DNA from: Hyaloperonospora brassicae
Taxonomy: Eukaryota > Oomycota > Peronosporomycetes > Peronosporales > Peronosporaceae
NCBI GenBank assembly: GCA_947650285.1
Contig: CANTFL010001223.1
Location: 160,179-224,178 of the forward strand
Direction: 5' to 3'
Length of the DNA: 64,000 bases
The position numbers and the translations under genes are program-made. How positions within the stretch are numbered: the stretch's first letter is position 1; each line of letters begins with the position of its first letter. Under the pieces are notes generated by a model that was not told where the DNA came from, searched no databases, and saw only the letters and a program-made list of their open reading frames with translations. Shown here piece after piece: positions 47,964 to 58,365 of the stretch.

Positions 47964-47980
47964 GACTGCAAGTGCAACCA
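47964..47980 (-). other. Primer-binding site of element B
   Basis: This is the reverse complement of the A primer-binding site, with the same two-base gap to the LTR. Confidence 0.7.
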
Positions 47981-47982
47981 AG

Positions 47983-48457
47983 TGTAGCGGAGCTACACAG
48001 CTCCTTAAGTCAGAGGAAGACTTAACGCTCTTACGAGCAGCTTTGGTTCTACGAACCCGACTCAGAGAGTCAACAAGCTCAGAGAGCTTACGGTCCCCGT
48101 TCCTAAGGGACCAAACGATTCAAAAGAATCACAGCACAGAGTGCTCAGGAGTAGCTATCTTCACAGGTATTGCTAGCTCCTATCGATCAAAGACGCCTCA
48201 TGAGGCACGTGTCTCTTGCTGATCAAAAGGGGCACTGCATTTTTATTTCTTTAATTAACCTAAAAGAACACCTTAGAAAACGTATTTAAACCTGCCCCAA
48301 ATAACCTCTTAAAAGATCTCGCAATCAATTGATGACAGACATCGGTCTTCAACAATTGATACACTCACTGTGTTCTAAAATTACTTTATAGGGTACCCCC
48401 TCTCTTGTGTGCACCACACCTATCGTCGACTACCAGCCGATGTGTAACCCCGTTACA
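47983..48457 (-). repeat. 5' LTR of element B
   Basis: The LTR is 475 bp and is followed by the TCGAA target duplicate at 48458-48462. It groups with the 5' LTR of A at five variable sites. Confidence 0.95.
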
Positions 48458-48480
48458 TCGAAGAACCCATCAGACTCCAT
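48458..48480 (-). pseudogene. MULE transposase, first codons, cut off by element B
   Basis: The minus-strand ATG at 48480 begins MESDGFF, and the frame would continue across the TCGAA duplicate into the transposase part at 40867. Element B lies 18-22 nt after the start codon. The start sits 110 bp inside the right MULE terminus, as expected for a transposase gene. Confidence 0.6.
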
Positions 48481-48590
48481 CAAATATTAAGCAGTTCCTT
48501 TGGTAGTTGTGATGTTTTAGAGTCAATGTTAGTGCGTAATACCAATCGGTATAGTTGCCATTATTCGTTCCGTATAAGTTGTAAAATACA

Positions 48591-48648
48591 CCCTGTTTTG
48601 GGTCCAGGGGGTGGAAATAGTAAGAAGGGGGTGAAAATGTAATTATCC
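48591..48648 (-). repeat. Right terminal inverted repeat of the MULE
   Basis: This pairs with 37982-38043. Just outside it lies TTTTTTAAA, like the TTTTTTA left of the other end. Confidence 0.7.
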
Positions 48649-49568
48649 TTTTTTAAATAAAAGTACATGTAGGAAATTTAAGGGCGTGCATTTAACAATA
48701 ATTATTAATTGGTTATAGAATGCTTACATTTAGTCGTTTTGTGGGCGTGTATTTAACTGTCCCTTCAAAATTATCAGTATATTTTCATTAAATTGAGATA
48801 GATTCTATTTTCGATTACCACGTGACATCCGAGCGGCCGGAAAGATAACTAAAGTACACGTCTGACACAAGGCTACAGCAGCCTAGCCAGACTTTTTAAG
48901 AGCGTGCCCGTGTAAGGTTAGCTTCTTACGGCCACCATTTTCAATTGATCACTGGCTCTGCGACCTGACATTGATAGTCTCATAGATCTTGCAATACTTT
49001 ATAGGTCAGCTTGACAGAAATATTCCATTCTCCCTTCATGGAATTATGAACCATACAAATACACGTATCGAAATGCTGGCTAAAAGACACAGACATTTTT
49101 ATTTGCAGTCTTTATTCAACCTCGACGAAGAGGTTATTACAAGTCATAATCGAAAGAGGACCCATTATTGCTAGCGCATCGTGGACAAGTGATTATGACC
49201 TCGACCAAAACTTGCAGTTGCACATACTTTCATTTCGGCGCTCGGCGGGGTAGACATCCCATAATCACTTTCAAAGATAATCTAACACGTAGTGCAGGCA
49301 TTCCTTTTCATCTGGCCACTACTACATAAAGCTCATAAACAAAATGATATTAAGTCACACCCAATTCACAACAGAATTTAGTTATAACACGTGAAGCCAG
49401 GACTCAGTAACAACATGTTATGCTTCAAACCAAATTAACATAAGTTGCTAAGCTCGAGTTAACTAGTAGTCTCTTGTTGAGCCACAGACTCGATGAGGAG
49501 GTTGCCTACACATCTTGTCAAGGATCCCGAAATGGATGATTGGGATTCGCTTGCCAACCGCGGGCAAG
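48649..49568. other. AT-rich spacer downstream of SCR2
   Basis: No supportable gene is present. A 61-codon frame at 48989-49174 lacks a signal peptide, a domain or a promoter match. Confidence 0.45.
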
Positions 49569-49739
49569 CTAGGGAGCCTTTTTGGAAGGGCAGGCCTGGC
49601 AGCATGTATTGTCCAATGGTCCATAACAAGGAACTGAAACTCCATTGGTGCAATTGCATACAGACTTGTCCTTGCTTAAACCCGCAAGAGCAAAGGGGGC
49701 AGTGGCGATGAAGATCAACAGGGCGGTCTTGATGTTCAT
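49569..49739 (-). CDS. Small secreted cysteine-rich protein (SCR2), effector candidate
   Basis: This 56-residue protein starts MNIKTALLIFIATAPFALA, a clear signal peptide with cleavage expected after Ala19. The 37-residue mature peptide has six cysteines (28, 30, 38, 46, 47, 50) in the pattern CxC-x7-C-x7-CC-x2-C, close to SCR1. It ends PSKKAP and a TAG. The start is fixed by the shared upstream DNA and by the core promoter 45-60 nt before it. Coding identity with SCR1 is minimal beyond MNI and the cysteines, although upstream DNA looks identical. As a secreted disulfide-rich peptide it probably acts outside the cell; a role against a host is inferred from class only. Confidence 0.75.
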   Translation of the reverse strand: MNIKTALLIFIATAPFALAGLSKDKSVCNCTNGVSVPCYGPLDNTCCQACPSKKAP

Positions 49740-49783
49740 CCTTGATGAGAGTGCGGGGTCGACTGCAGTGGGTTTGGCTTGGC

Positions 49784-49799
49784 AAATTGATGAATGACA
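49784..49799 (-). promoter_or_regulatory. Oomycete core promoter of SCR2
   Basis: This is the same 16-bp match to the oomycete Inr/FPR core promoter, at the same distance from the start codon as in SCR1. Confidence 0.65.
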
Positions 49800-50343
49800 G
49801 GTCTAAAGCAACAGTTTGTCAGTCAAACCGTCGCCCACCCTATCGCTATCGAGTGACAAGACACGAACATGCAGCGCGAGCTATGCAATGCAAAAGATAA
49901 GTACGATCGCATGCATATGTTTGGCGTTGCGCAAACAGAGTCAGAATGTTGTGGGGTTGTGATAGGTCGAATCTGGGTCCGTGCATCAGAGCCAGTTCTC
50001 ATTCATGGCGACCGTTAAGATCCAGTAGGGTTGCGCGCACAGCGCAGGGTCTCGCGACAGCACGAGCATCCATTCAAAAAAGTATATAGCAAAGCAAGCC
50101 TGCATTTTCGCGCAGACGCCATAGTTGCATCACCTCACACAAGTTCAGGGTCCAATATCTGCAATCACTCGATTATGCGACCTCGAGTGAGCAAGAAGAC
50201 GTCGCCTTGACGACTTCTCATCACTCTGCATTTAGTGTAGTCTACTGGTGCACCGCCTAACTAGCTACAAGAACCAACACGACAACATCTTTTCTGCGAG
50301 CATTGCCTCGACTGGATAGACAGGCCATCATCGTCACACTCTA

Positions 50344-50457
50344 GTATCGCCTGACGCCGCAACTACACTTCGAAGGTTTGCTACTTCCGGGCATCAATCA
50401 GTGTAACACACCCAGATGTCTTCGTAGGAAAAAATGAAATACATGAAGAGGTTGTTA
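50344..50457. other. 114-bp insertion specific to copy 2
   Basis: These bases lie between CACTCTA and CCAGTGCG, which are adjacent in copy 1 near 14145. No terminal repeat or target duplication is evident. Confidence 0.6.
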
Positions 50458-50526
50458 CCAGTGCGCCCATACACATGCAAGCGTCGGTGGTCGATATGCA
50501 AGATGTTCAAGCCACTGTTGCGCACA

Positions 50527-51211
50527 TTATACGCACAATCGAGAACGTCGCACCGTTCGATTCGACGTGACGATGTGTCGCCTTTCTCGTCGGTCGACCG
50601 CATACGAGGTGGTGAGTGGGCAACGATCTACCACCACCAGGACCAGTTGCTGCCCGTCGCCGATTGCTAATGGATAGGCCACTCCTTGCGACATCAATGC
50701 CGGTCGGACGATTGTGAAAGAAAACAAGGTTGGACCGTAATCTGCGCACGGACGCGTGAGCATCTGCCCTTTAGATAGCGTCATAGCAACAGGTGGGATG
50801 CGCGGCTGATAAACATCTACGGGAGCACTAAAATGCACACGCACTACGCCATCGATGCCGAGTGGATCACAACGTGTCAGCACCTCTACATCGAACGCCT
50901 ACCGACACAATCGATGGAAGTGTACAACAGACTGCGACACGATCACGAGTGCTGTATATAAACTCGATCGGAATCGGGCCACAGAGCACCCTCCGGTACT
51001 GTGCCATGTTCTGTTCGATCCATCGTCGCATCGGATCGGTGCACGAGATGGTGGCTGGGACAACACAACACATCTGAACGCCGTGCAACCCCTCTCGCTC
51101 CTCTACGCAATGAATCCAAGCCTTTCTGTGCAGCTGGCCACATCGTAGCGACATCATAGCACGGCCGTCATCCAAACGACCGCGACTCGCAAGTGCCCAT
51201 TGTAGCCTCAA
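50527..51211 (-). pseudogene. Degenerate ORF, unknown family, copy 2
   Basis: Two minus-strand frames, 50867-51211 and 50527-50883, overlap by 17 bp and together correspond to the relic at 14224-14896. Here the Trp codon that is a stop in copy 1 is intact, so the first frame runs 114 codons. A frame change near 50870 is still required, so the gene is broken in both copies or contains an intron or frameshift signal I cannot prove. Confidence 0.35.
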
Positions 51212-52323
51212 AGCACCTCCTCGTGCGTCACACGCTGCTCGTCGCTGGCCAAAAGCTTTGATCTCACGGGCGGCTAAGGCAACCCCCGATCAGCAACAAC
51301 ACCGGAACTCGTCGGTCGTTCGCCCTCTCGTCGATGCTACCGCCGCGTCTCGTACTCCGTCAGTGGCTGTTTGCTACTGACTCTTCTGACTTCGGACAAG
51401 ATATGCGGCTTGCATACGGTAGATATCGAGAGCCGGACCTCACACAGGCAGCTAGTCAACACTACCGGCTCATACATCAGAGCTCAAGCAGCCGCTTCCT
51501 TGGCACTTCGATGCGACGACAGCAGAAGAGGAAATATTCGGCCCATGTGCTCTTGAGCAACACCCTGAAAAGCTCGATCACCAGCAAGGCAGCAACACTT
51601 TGACAGCACATGACTTTACAAGACCAGGCCGCCACTGTTAAAGAAGCGGAGGGGCTTGGTTTTTGGGACCTGGCGTACTGTTGAAGAAGCGCAGCTGCCT
51701 CGTTTCTGGGTCATGGCGTACTCCTCCAGTATCCCCAACGTCGGTGCAACCACGCATCAAGAAGCCAAAAAGCGGTGGCTGAGATTCGTGATCTTATTGA
51801 ATGCGCCGGGTTGATGATACTTGGAGGCAGAGTAGAGGTTTGACGGAATCGACCACGTCGCCACCCACTGCAACTGATCAATGCCTGCACCTGGAAACCC
51901 ACCATGATAGCTATCGCATCGAGTATTCATAGGCGGAGTCAGGTCGTAGCCTGCAGAGCGTCGTCCTTGTTTAGCAAGACTGAAACGGAGTATACAGGAG
52001 GATCACAGGGACCCTCATGTGGAGGACCAGCAGTCAGTGGCCGACTGCTCGGCGCGATGTCGGACCCAAGACGCCAGAGGCGTCATGTTCGATGCGGACC
52101 CGCTGGCCCAAGACTTCTTGGCGCGTGCTCACCCCGTTGCGTGTCTTCACGTCCTCTGGCTGTAAACAGACAAACGTATCGCTCGTGAGAGATCGGACCG
52201 TGCGATGTCTGGCAATGTAGAGAAGCGGTGGTACGTAGCGCGAGAATGATTGGCAGCCTGCAACATGATGAGAAACACCAAAAGCGACACGGGCTCACAG
52301 CTCTGGGCAGGCGTGCCAGTGGA

Positions 52324-54518
52324 GTCATCTTGCGCGAGGCGGTGAGTCAACTGGCATTTATTTATACCGGGTGAGACACTGAGCAACGACGTGCAACCCC
52401 ACGATGCTGTCGTGGAGAGAAGAATGGTAAAGAGCGCATTTTCTGGTCTCGTATGTGCACACAGGACTGCTGCTGCAAACTGGCATGTCATCGTACGGCA
52501 GGCAGAGAGTCTGCACGGTTTGCTCGTGCCTGTGACGCAGACAGGCCATGCAACTGCTTACGGCCATCAAAACCAAATTCAAACGCGATCACTTTGACGA
52601 AGTAAGGCTACGGACAACCATATATTCGGAAGCTAATGTGGTCACGTATTGAGCAGCGTCTATTTGACTGGCATGCGGATTCAGCATCGTCAAGTCACGT
52701 TCTTCATGCGGGCTTCACTATCGTAGGCAGCGTCAAAGAAGTATGGCAAAGAGGCACGGAGCTACTCCGAATGATAGCTAAGCGAAAATGTGGCTGGCCG
52801 ACACGAAGACATAAGTACCACGTCTACTGTAGAGCCAAAGCATCGTATTCTGGAAATTTGAACCCCGTCATTCTCGCATACAAGCTACGCACAGAGTGCC
52901 CGACTCGCGCGAGGCTAGCACCATAAACCCATATTAAGGCATACTTGATGTCGTCGTAACCTTTCGAAGATTGACGTACCGTGTACCTCTCTCCACACTT
53001 ACGTCTTGCTATTTCGCCCATCAAGAATTTTAGTAGAAGAGAAAATGTGCTGAGTAAGTGGCAAGCAGTTCTGTGCAGCGGAGCATTACGCTTTACGACG
53101 ACGACGCAAGATTTATAATTGACATGGGATGCACTATTCAAGCTGCTAGGTCAACCAAAACCTGCGCTTTTAATTTCCTGCTTTCCGTCTGCTGTAACTT
53201 CATTAGACCGAGCAACATTATCTAAATCAGTCTTTCACCATAGTATCGCCATGTCCAAGGACTCTTCATTTACAAGCATTAACTAACGCAAAGTCTCCTG
53301 TAAGTTAATGACAAGCTGCCTTGCACGCATTGTTATCATTCGGTCCACTACTTGTGTCCTTTGTCTCGTCTTGTTCTGAAGGTGCCATAGCATTGGGTAA
53401 TATTACAAACAGATACATTGGTGAGCACACTAGAGTGTCACATTTGACATGATAGATAATGCGCACAAAAGACGAAGAGCCGCTACTTGTAACACAGACG
53501 ATGCCGTATTTGCTACTACACGGCTGTCGACTAGTAGCCTCTTTATCCGTAGATACAGCGAACCCGTGGCCGACAGGAGTGACCTTTGCCTTGATCTCAA
53601 GGTAAACGCGCCTAACCGTTCACGTTTAAACGATACACGCGTGCAGCCGTCGTTTGCCATGTGCGGCACTCAGGCAAAAAATGCATTTCGCGCGTTGAAT
53701 AGTAAGACGCGTTCTGGACCTGATCAATCAACAAAGACCGACGAAATTCCGCGATCAATCTCCAGAAATAGCAACAGTGCTGGCAACGTATTTGTGCACG
53801 CGGAAATGAATGTGGTAAGAATGTTTGCGTGAGACCATACAGTTGGTCAAGGTGAAAGGCAAATAAAATGCGACACACGCGTTCATCTCAATCATCGATA
53901 GTAGGAATGATGTATAAACAAACCCACTACAATTTATCTAACGATGCTGAATGAAAATGCTTGTCGCTGTGATACTTTGCATGCTTTTCTGTTGTAAGTA
54001 CAAAGTGGAAGCCGGGAGGACACATACAAGGGCCATATCGTTCAGGCTACCGCGATCTACTCTATAAATACCGTGCTGTCTTGCGTCTCAGATGAGTTTG
54101 CCGACGATGTTTCACTTTTGTGCTGCACTTGGGGCAAACTTATGCGTCATACTGAGGAATCGGGCTACGTTCAGTATCTAAGAAGTCCAATGCACTAGGT
54201 ACGCAACAGCTGTTAAGCAGTGTACGTGTCGAATGTGTCACATTCACAGATACGAGCACACTCTGAACCTCGCCCTTGGCTTTGGCATCATGAAATACTG
54301 TACTTCCACAGCTTTTGCGCTTACAGACCTACATCTACTACTATTGATACTGCTATAGCCGGTAATGGTCTCCTCAAAGACAATTTTGGCCATTGAGGAT
54401 CTCTATGTACCCTTCGTGTTGTAGATGGGCTTCAGAAACAAAGCGGTATATTTGATATGCGAAGGCCGCTGTGTTGACTTGCCACGTGCTCACTTGCACA
54501 GAACCGTAGTACGTGTTT
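52324..54518. other. Unique spacer between duplicated blocks in copy 2
   Basis: This 2.2 kb takes the place occupied in copy 1 by the GC-rich island and element C. The longest frames (52636-52926, 52824-53141 and 53449-53832) have no recognisable domains and overlap each other on opposite strands. One small secreted-peptide candidate is listed separately. Confidence 0.45.
53951..54067 (+). CDS. Possible secreted peptide of 38 residues
   Basis: The frame starts MKMLVAVILCMLFCC, a strongly hydrophobic signal-peptide-like N-terminus, followed by KYKVEA and a basic tail (GRTHTRAISFRLPRSTL). A CAATTT box about 20 nt upstream matches the downstream half of the oomycete core promoter, but the Inr half is poor. 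A GTAAGT at 53994 could be a splice donor, in which case the mature part would differ. It could also be a truncated effector or chance. Confidence 0.25.
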   Translation: MKMLVAVILCMLFCCKYKVEAGRTHTRAISFRLPRSTL

Positions 54519-54615
54519 TATATGCATGCATTGGTGCATTTAAGCAGAACACGTTGTCTACGGTAAAATCATCTTATGTCCGAGGAGACTCCATGACGAC
54601 GGCTTGAAAGAACAC

Positions 54616-54632
54616 AATTATTTAAGATAGAG
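54616..54632. repeat. 17-bp target duplication, left
   Basis: AATTATTTAAGATAGAG is repeated exactly at 54860-54876 and is present once, with one change, in the empty site near 32323-32340. Confidence 0.85.
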
Positions 54633-54859
54633 ATTTATGCCGTGTACCCCTCAGACCTCCCGGGGGTGATCTGCGAGTACCGCGGCTCGGTTTGAACTCG
54701 CCAGGGGCCCACACCCCTCATCACACTATGGGGCTTTTCGGCTAGTAGGGCCTCCAGCCCACCCAACTATCACACACCCTTCGGTGCGGGTTGGCAGGGC
54801 GGCCACCCATTGGGTGGTTGCTCGTCATACTTTATTAGCCTATCTCCGGCGCCCTGTAC
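54633..54859. mobile_element. SINE-like insertion, 227 bp
   Basis: The insertion is GC-rich, lacks coding potential and is flanked by a perfect 17-bp duplication. The other copy of the block is empty here. Long variable target duplications are typical of retroposons moved by LINE machinery. On the minus strand GAGTTCAAACC resembles a tRNA-type B box, but an A box is not certain, so the SINE label is tentative. Confidence 0.55.
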
Positions 54860-55398
54860 AATTATTTAAGATAGAGGACACGCGCTGGCAAGCTTCTTTT
54901 TGCGTCACTACTTTTACTAGAAACAGACAAAGATGGAGCTCGTGCTTTTACGTTTTCTACCTTGCCTACTGACTGTGCGTCGACAGAAACAACATGGACC
55001 TCTTGCTGATTATGGGCCTCACAATTGCTGCCGTCTTCGCCTATCTCGACGAAGTTCGCGTAAGGTGGTGTGGCGGAACTGTGACAGCGAGAGCCGATTA
55101 CATTTCGTTAATAAAAAATATTATCATGAGAATATTATACAACTGAATCGTATTTACTGAAATTACCTGTCAAATGAAAGGATGATGGATTATTCCCATT
55201 ATGGGTATTTTTCAAGATCGCCATACTTATAAGCATTTAAAATCATCATATCAACCACATAAAAAAAACAATCGCTGCTAGACGCGCGCAATTTGTAGTC
55301 AGCGAGAAACTACACAGGTGTTTGTAGTTCAAGATAGATACAGTGAGACAAAAAAGTTGGACTGAATAAATACAACTATATACAATGGAATTTGTGAA

Positions 55399-56350
55399 TT
55401 TCTCTCCATTTTTAGTTTTATTGACTCCATTCAAGTTGCGTGGTACACATTATCATTGAGATTTATAAAATTCACTCCCTTTTTGTTTCGATTCACCTCC
55501 GTCTGAACCACGTGACCAAAAGCTTTGGTGACGTCGACATGACTACTCTTCAGATTTAACAACCGACTCGTTCTCTACCTCTCAATTTATATAGATCTTT
55601 TTGCCCTCTTCGCGACTTACCTTCCGCCAATCTTATATATGTATCGTGAAATTGGTGCTGTAAAGAGGCAAAGCCAAAGAAGTTGCAGCCAAGCTGTTCG
55701 CAAGACCTAATAGGAGCGTCATGGATCTCGTCTTTCGAGAGATCAAATTTTTGTGCGAGGGGAACAGTAGTCAGGCAAGTTCATGCCATATTCCGCACCT
55801 CGCTGTTGACATACTGACCGTTGTCCGGTCTAACTACGATGTACGGCGGTGAGCATTAACTCATCGGGCAGATAGTTATAGAAAACTTCGCGTAATGACG
55901 TTTCGGATTCCTGTTCGGTTCTCAACATATCAAATACGACTTCATAGGGTAGGCTGGTCCTATATTTTGAGCCTATTACAGGTGGTAAGCCAGATAAATT
56001 GGAAGTAAGACATACATTGAGCTGACTGGTCGCGCCCGACGACAGTGCCTTAGCCCGATACTTATCGTGGTTTTCATGTATTTCCAGAGCTGGGAGGGCT
56101 GTTGTTGCGCAGACTCTGCACTAAAAGGCCAGGCCTAGCGAGTGAAGTGAATGAAGAGCATTCTAGACTATCTAGTAAGGTGAATGAAGAGGCTCCTACA
56201 TTCAGTGATAATACCCTACATGTTTAAATGAGGTGCCCAAAAGTTGATGATATTAATTGCATTTCACGTAATATTTCAAAACATTAAGGTATAACAATGT
56301 GTGCCACGGAACTCAAAAGTAAGAGGAAAATAGTTAAAAGGGAGTGAAAC
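55399..56350. mobile_element. MULE-like MITE, copy 2
   Basis: This is the duplicate of 32877-33817 within block 2, with the same inverted ends (left near 55399, right near 56350) and minor substitutions. It was duplicated with the block rather than inserted anew. Confidence 0.5.
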
Positions 56351-56362
56351 ATATGAGGACAT

Positions 56363-56760
56363 TTATAGGTACACACCCACCCTTTCATATACGTACACAC
56401 ACCCCTGAAATAGATGCCCCGTCTTAAGTCCCGTAACCTCTCGAACAAGGGAATGCACACCTAAATATACAAATGCCGTATACATATTCTTTGTTACGTA
56501 CACACCCCTCCGTAATGCGGACCTCTTTTGTGTCAGCACACAGCCTTGCGTACGACTTCCGCTCTCATTATCCGGTACACCCCTATAATTACCAAAAATA
56601 CTACCATATACGCTATAATAAGCAGCGTCTGGAACAACGTCAACAGCGCCTGATATGCGACTAGCAATCCAGCTGTAGGGACCGGTGATCTTTCGCGAAG
56701 AGAAGCAAGAGGCGCAGCATGTGACCTGCGCGTTGCTCTGCTCATTGTCGTACACGCCAT
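56363..56760 (-). pseudogene. Frameshifted copy of the membrane-protein ORF
   Basis: The N-terminal and membrane part is in the frame 56533-56760 (LLTLFQTLLIIAYMVVFLVII), and the C-terminal GVYV module is in the frame ending at 56363. One base is missing near 56583 relative to 33831-34229, so the protein is broken here. Confidence 0.4.
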
Positions 56761-57271
56761 CTGTCTCGTTATAGTGCTGTACGAGTTCCTCTTTTTACGA
56801 TGTTACACTGCCTGCACATCCACGGGATACCGTCTCGTTGCTGAGTAAAGCGGCGCTTACGAACGGACTACATCGCAGCAGCTGTCACTACCCTGAGTGT
56901 AGCTACTTGAACCTACTCGGCCGATTGTCAATGGACGTTACACGGTCATACTTGTGGCCAGTTACCGTGACTTGACCAGGTAAGCAGGTGTCACCTATAC
57001 ACAATGATGCACTTGAGTCTGTTTGAGTTCGACTTTCGGATAATAAGTTGCTGACTTTTTGTGTGTGTGAAATGTGTCTTTGACCTTCTCAGGTGCTCGG
57101 AGTCGCTGCAGTCGATCTTTGACAATGCGGCAGCGCCTACAATCACAAGATTAACATTTATAATCAAATTTGTTCTGCAAGGGACGAGCGATCGCGGACC
57201 GACGCGTTTTGTGAGCTCGAGGGGGAAGACGACTGTCACCGCGCACAACCTGTAGTCGTCTCAGATCGACA

Positions 57272-57451
57272 ATGTCGAAGCGACGGTGGGTCATTGAAGA
57301 GGTGTCTGATAGTTTATCTTTGGGGGCGGCTATTGACTCACTTGCTGCTGCGGATCATGTTTTGTTAGACCGGATGCGGTGTAGGGACCCACTGCCGCGC
57401 GGTACGAGACGGAGAGGCCATTACAGACGAGCATTTCTGCCTAAGAAATAG
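57272..57451 (+). CDS. Small basic ORF of 59 codons, unknown
   Basis: The frame begins MSKRRWVIEEVSDSLSLGAA and ends with an Arg-rich tail (RRRGHYRRAFLPKK). The counterpart near 34739-34915 lacks the ATG, has lost a base and contains a stop, so only this copy is open. No signal peptide or known domain is visible. It may be the tail of an older, larger gene. Confidence 0.2.
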   Translation: MSKRRWVIEEVSDSLSLGAAIDSLAAADHVLLDRMRCRDPLPRGTRRRGHYRRAFLPKK

Positions 57452-57584
57452 ACTAGCCCATTAATTTTGTGCGCGCTTGGGACGAGAAGATCATTGCGTA
57501 GTGCGGATCGACCGAGAATACGAACGCTATCATTTCGATCTATCCAAAGGCCACGGAACATTTGACGGATCACAATGTGGCTGA

Positions 57585-58365
57585 GCTGTTTTACAGCTCA
57601 GATGCAAGTAGAAGATTGAGATGAACAAACGAGACGCCATGGTGTAGTACGCGGTCTTTCTTGGATTGGCAAGGAAAATACACCGAAGCTGCGATCGATG
57701 GCGCAACTGGACGGTGATTTAAATTTTGGAGAAAGCAAACAGGTGAAGGAGGTGCGGAAAGACTCGTAAACACCTTAACCTTTGTTGCGGCGAAGGGTAT
57801 TTACGTGCGACACGGGTGTGGACTGATGGCAACGACTTTCACGCGCCCTCGAAAGGCGCTGCGTGCCACTATCACGAGACCCGAAAGGTGGTGTAAGAGC
57901 GCAATAGGAGCAAGCGGTTCGCAGTGCAGCAAAGATAAAGCGTCGCTTTCGCACTATCCTGCATATTTTGTCACAAAAGAAGACTTTAATTACACCACCT
58001 GATGATGTTTGGTCTCGGCACGAAGTGAACGCTCGAGCAGAGGAATGCGTTTTCGGGCAATGATCCTCTAATAAAGTTCATTTTTCCGACGAATGCCGAG
58101 TTTGACAACTTCACGCAGCTCGAGTATGTGTCTTTACCGGTACATAATCCACTTCGACAGCACATTTGTATGTAGCCGAGTGCCGGTCTCGCTGAACGAT
58201 CGACATTCGGTCTCAGCTAAGTCGAAGGTCGACCAGTAGCACCGTGTCGCTAATCATGTTAGTATTTGCACTAATAATGAGAAATAAAGTTACACGTTTG
58301 TGGCGGAGTGGTGATCACAACTTTTTTGGGATCCCGACTATCCACTGGCGCTCGGACGACCGACT
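57585..58365. other. Spacer without supportable gene
   Basis: Short overlapping frames (57591-57773, 57805-58002 and 58244-58465) have no motifs. The stretch leads into the palindromic repeat. Confidence 0.45.

Larger units (their letters stand above)
40868..48457 (-). mobile_element. Ty3/Gypsy LTR retrotransposon B (chromovirus-like), inverted relative of A
   Basis: This 7.6-kb element has 475-bp LTRs at 40868-41342 and 47983-48457 and TSD TCGAA. It is the same family as A in opposite orientation, about 17 kb away. LTRs differ at about 12 of 475 positions. It shares the gag frameshift, the RT break and three nonsense codons with A, but keeps RNase H and integrase open over 604 codons. Similarity to A is uneven along the element. 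Confidence 0.95.
37982..48648 (-). mobile_element. Mutator-like (MULE) DNA transposon, split by element B
   Basis: Inverted termini at 37982-38043 and 48591-48648 share GG.TAAT, ATTTTCACCCCC, TTACTATTT.CACCC and CCTGGA.CCAA. The flanks TTTTTTA on both sides are compatible with a T-rich target duplication. Between them lies a minus-strand MULE transposase pseudogene beginning at 48480, 110 bp inside the right terminus. Retrotransposon B, with its own TSD, interrupts it. Without B the unit is about 3.1 kb. Confidence 0.75.
49733..52323. repeat. Segmental duplication block 1, copy 2
   Basis: This is the counterpart of 13533-15936 plus 23530-23787, without element A. The single CAAGA at 52067-52071 corresponds to the duplicated TAAGA of element A. 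It lacks the 136-bp insertion and the extra 43-bp unit of copy 1, but has its own 114-bp insertion at 50344-50457. Confidence 0.9.
54519..57584. repeat. Segmental duplication block 2, copy 2
   Basis: This is the counterpart of 32227-35048 and is longer because of a SINE-like insertion at 54633-54859. Point changes include a stop in the small frame at 33114-33320 and a one-base loss that breaks the membrane-protein ORF. Confidence 0.85.

Noticed and set aside
53449..53832. 127-codon frame considered as an RxLR-type effector
   Set aside because: It has no signal peptide, no RxLR or EER motif, and an overlapping frame on the other strand.
54633..54859. Idea that the insertion contains a functional tRNA
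   Set aside because: Only a B-box-like word is visible; no cloverleaf or A box could be drawn with confidence.
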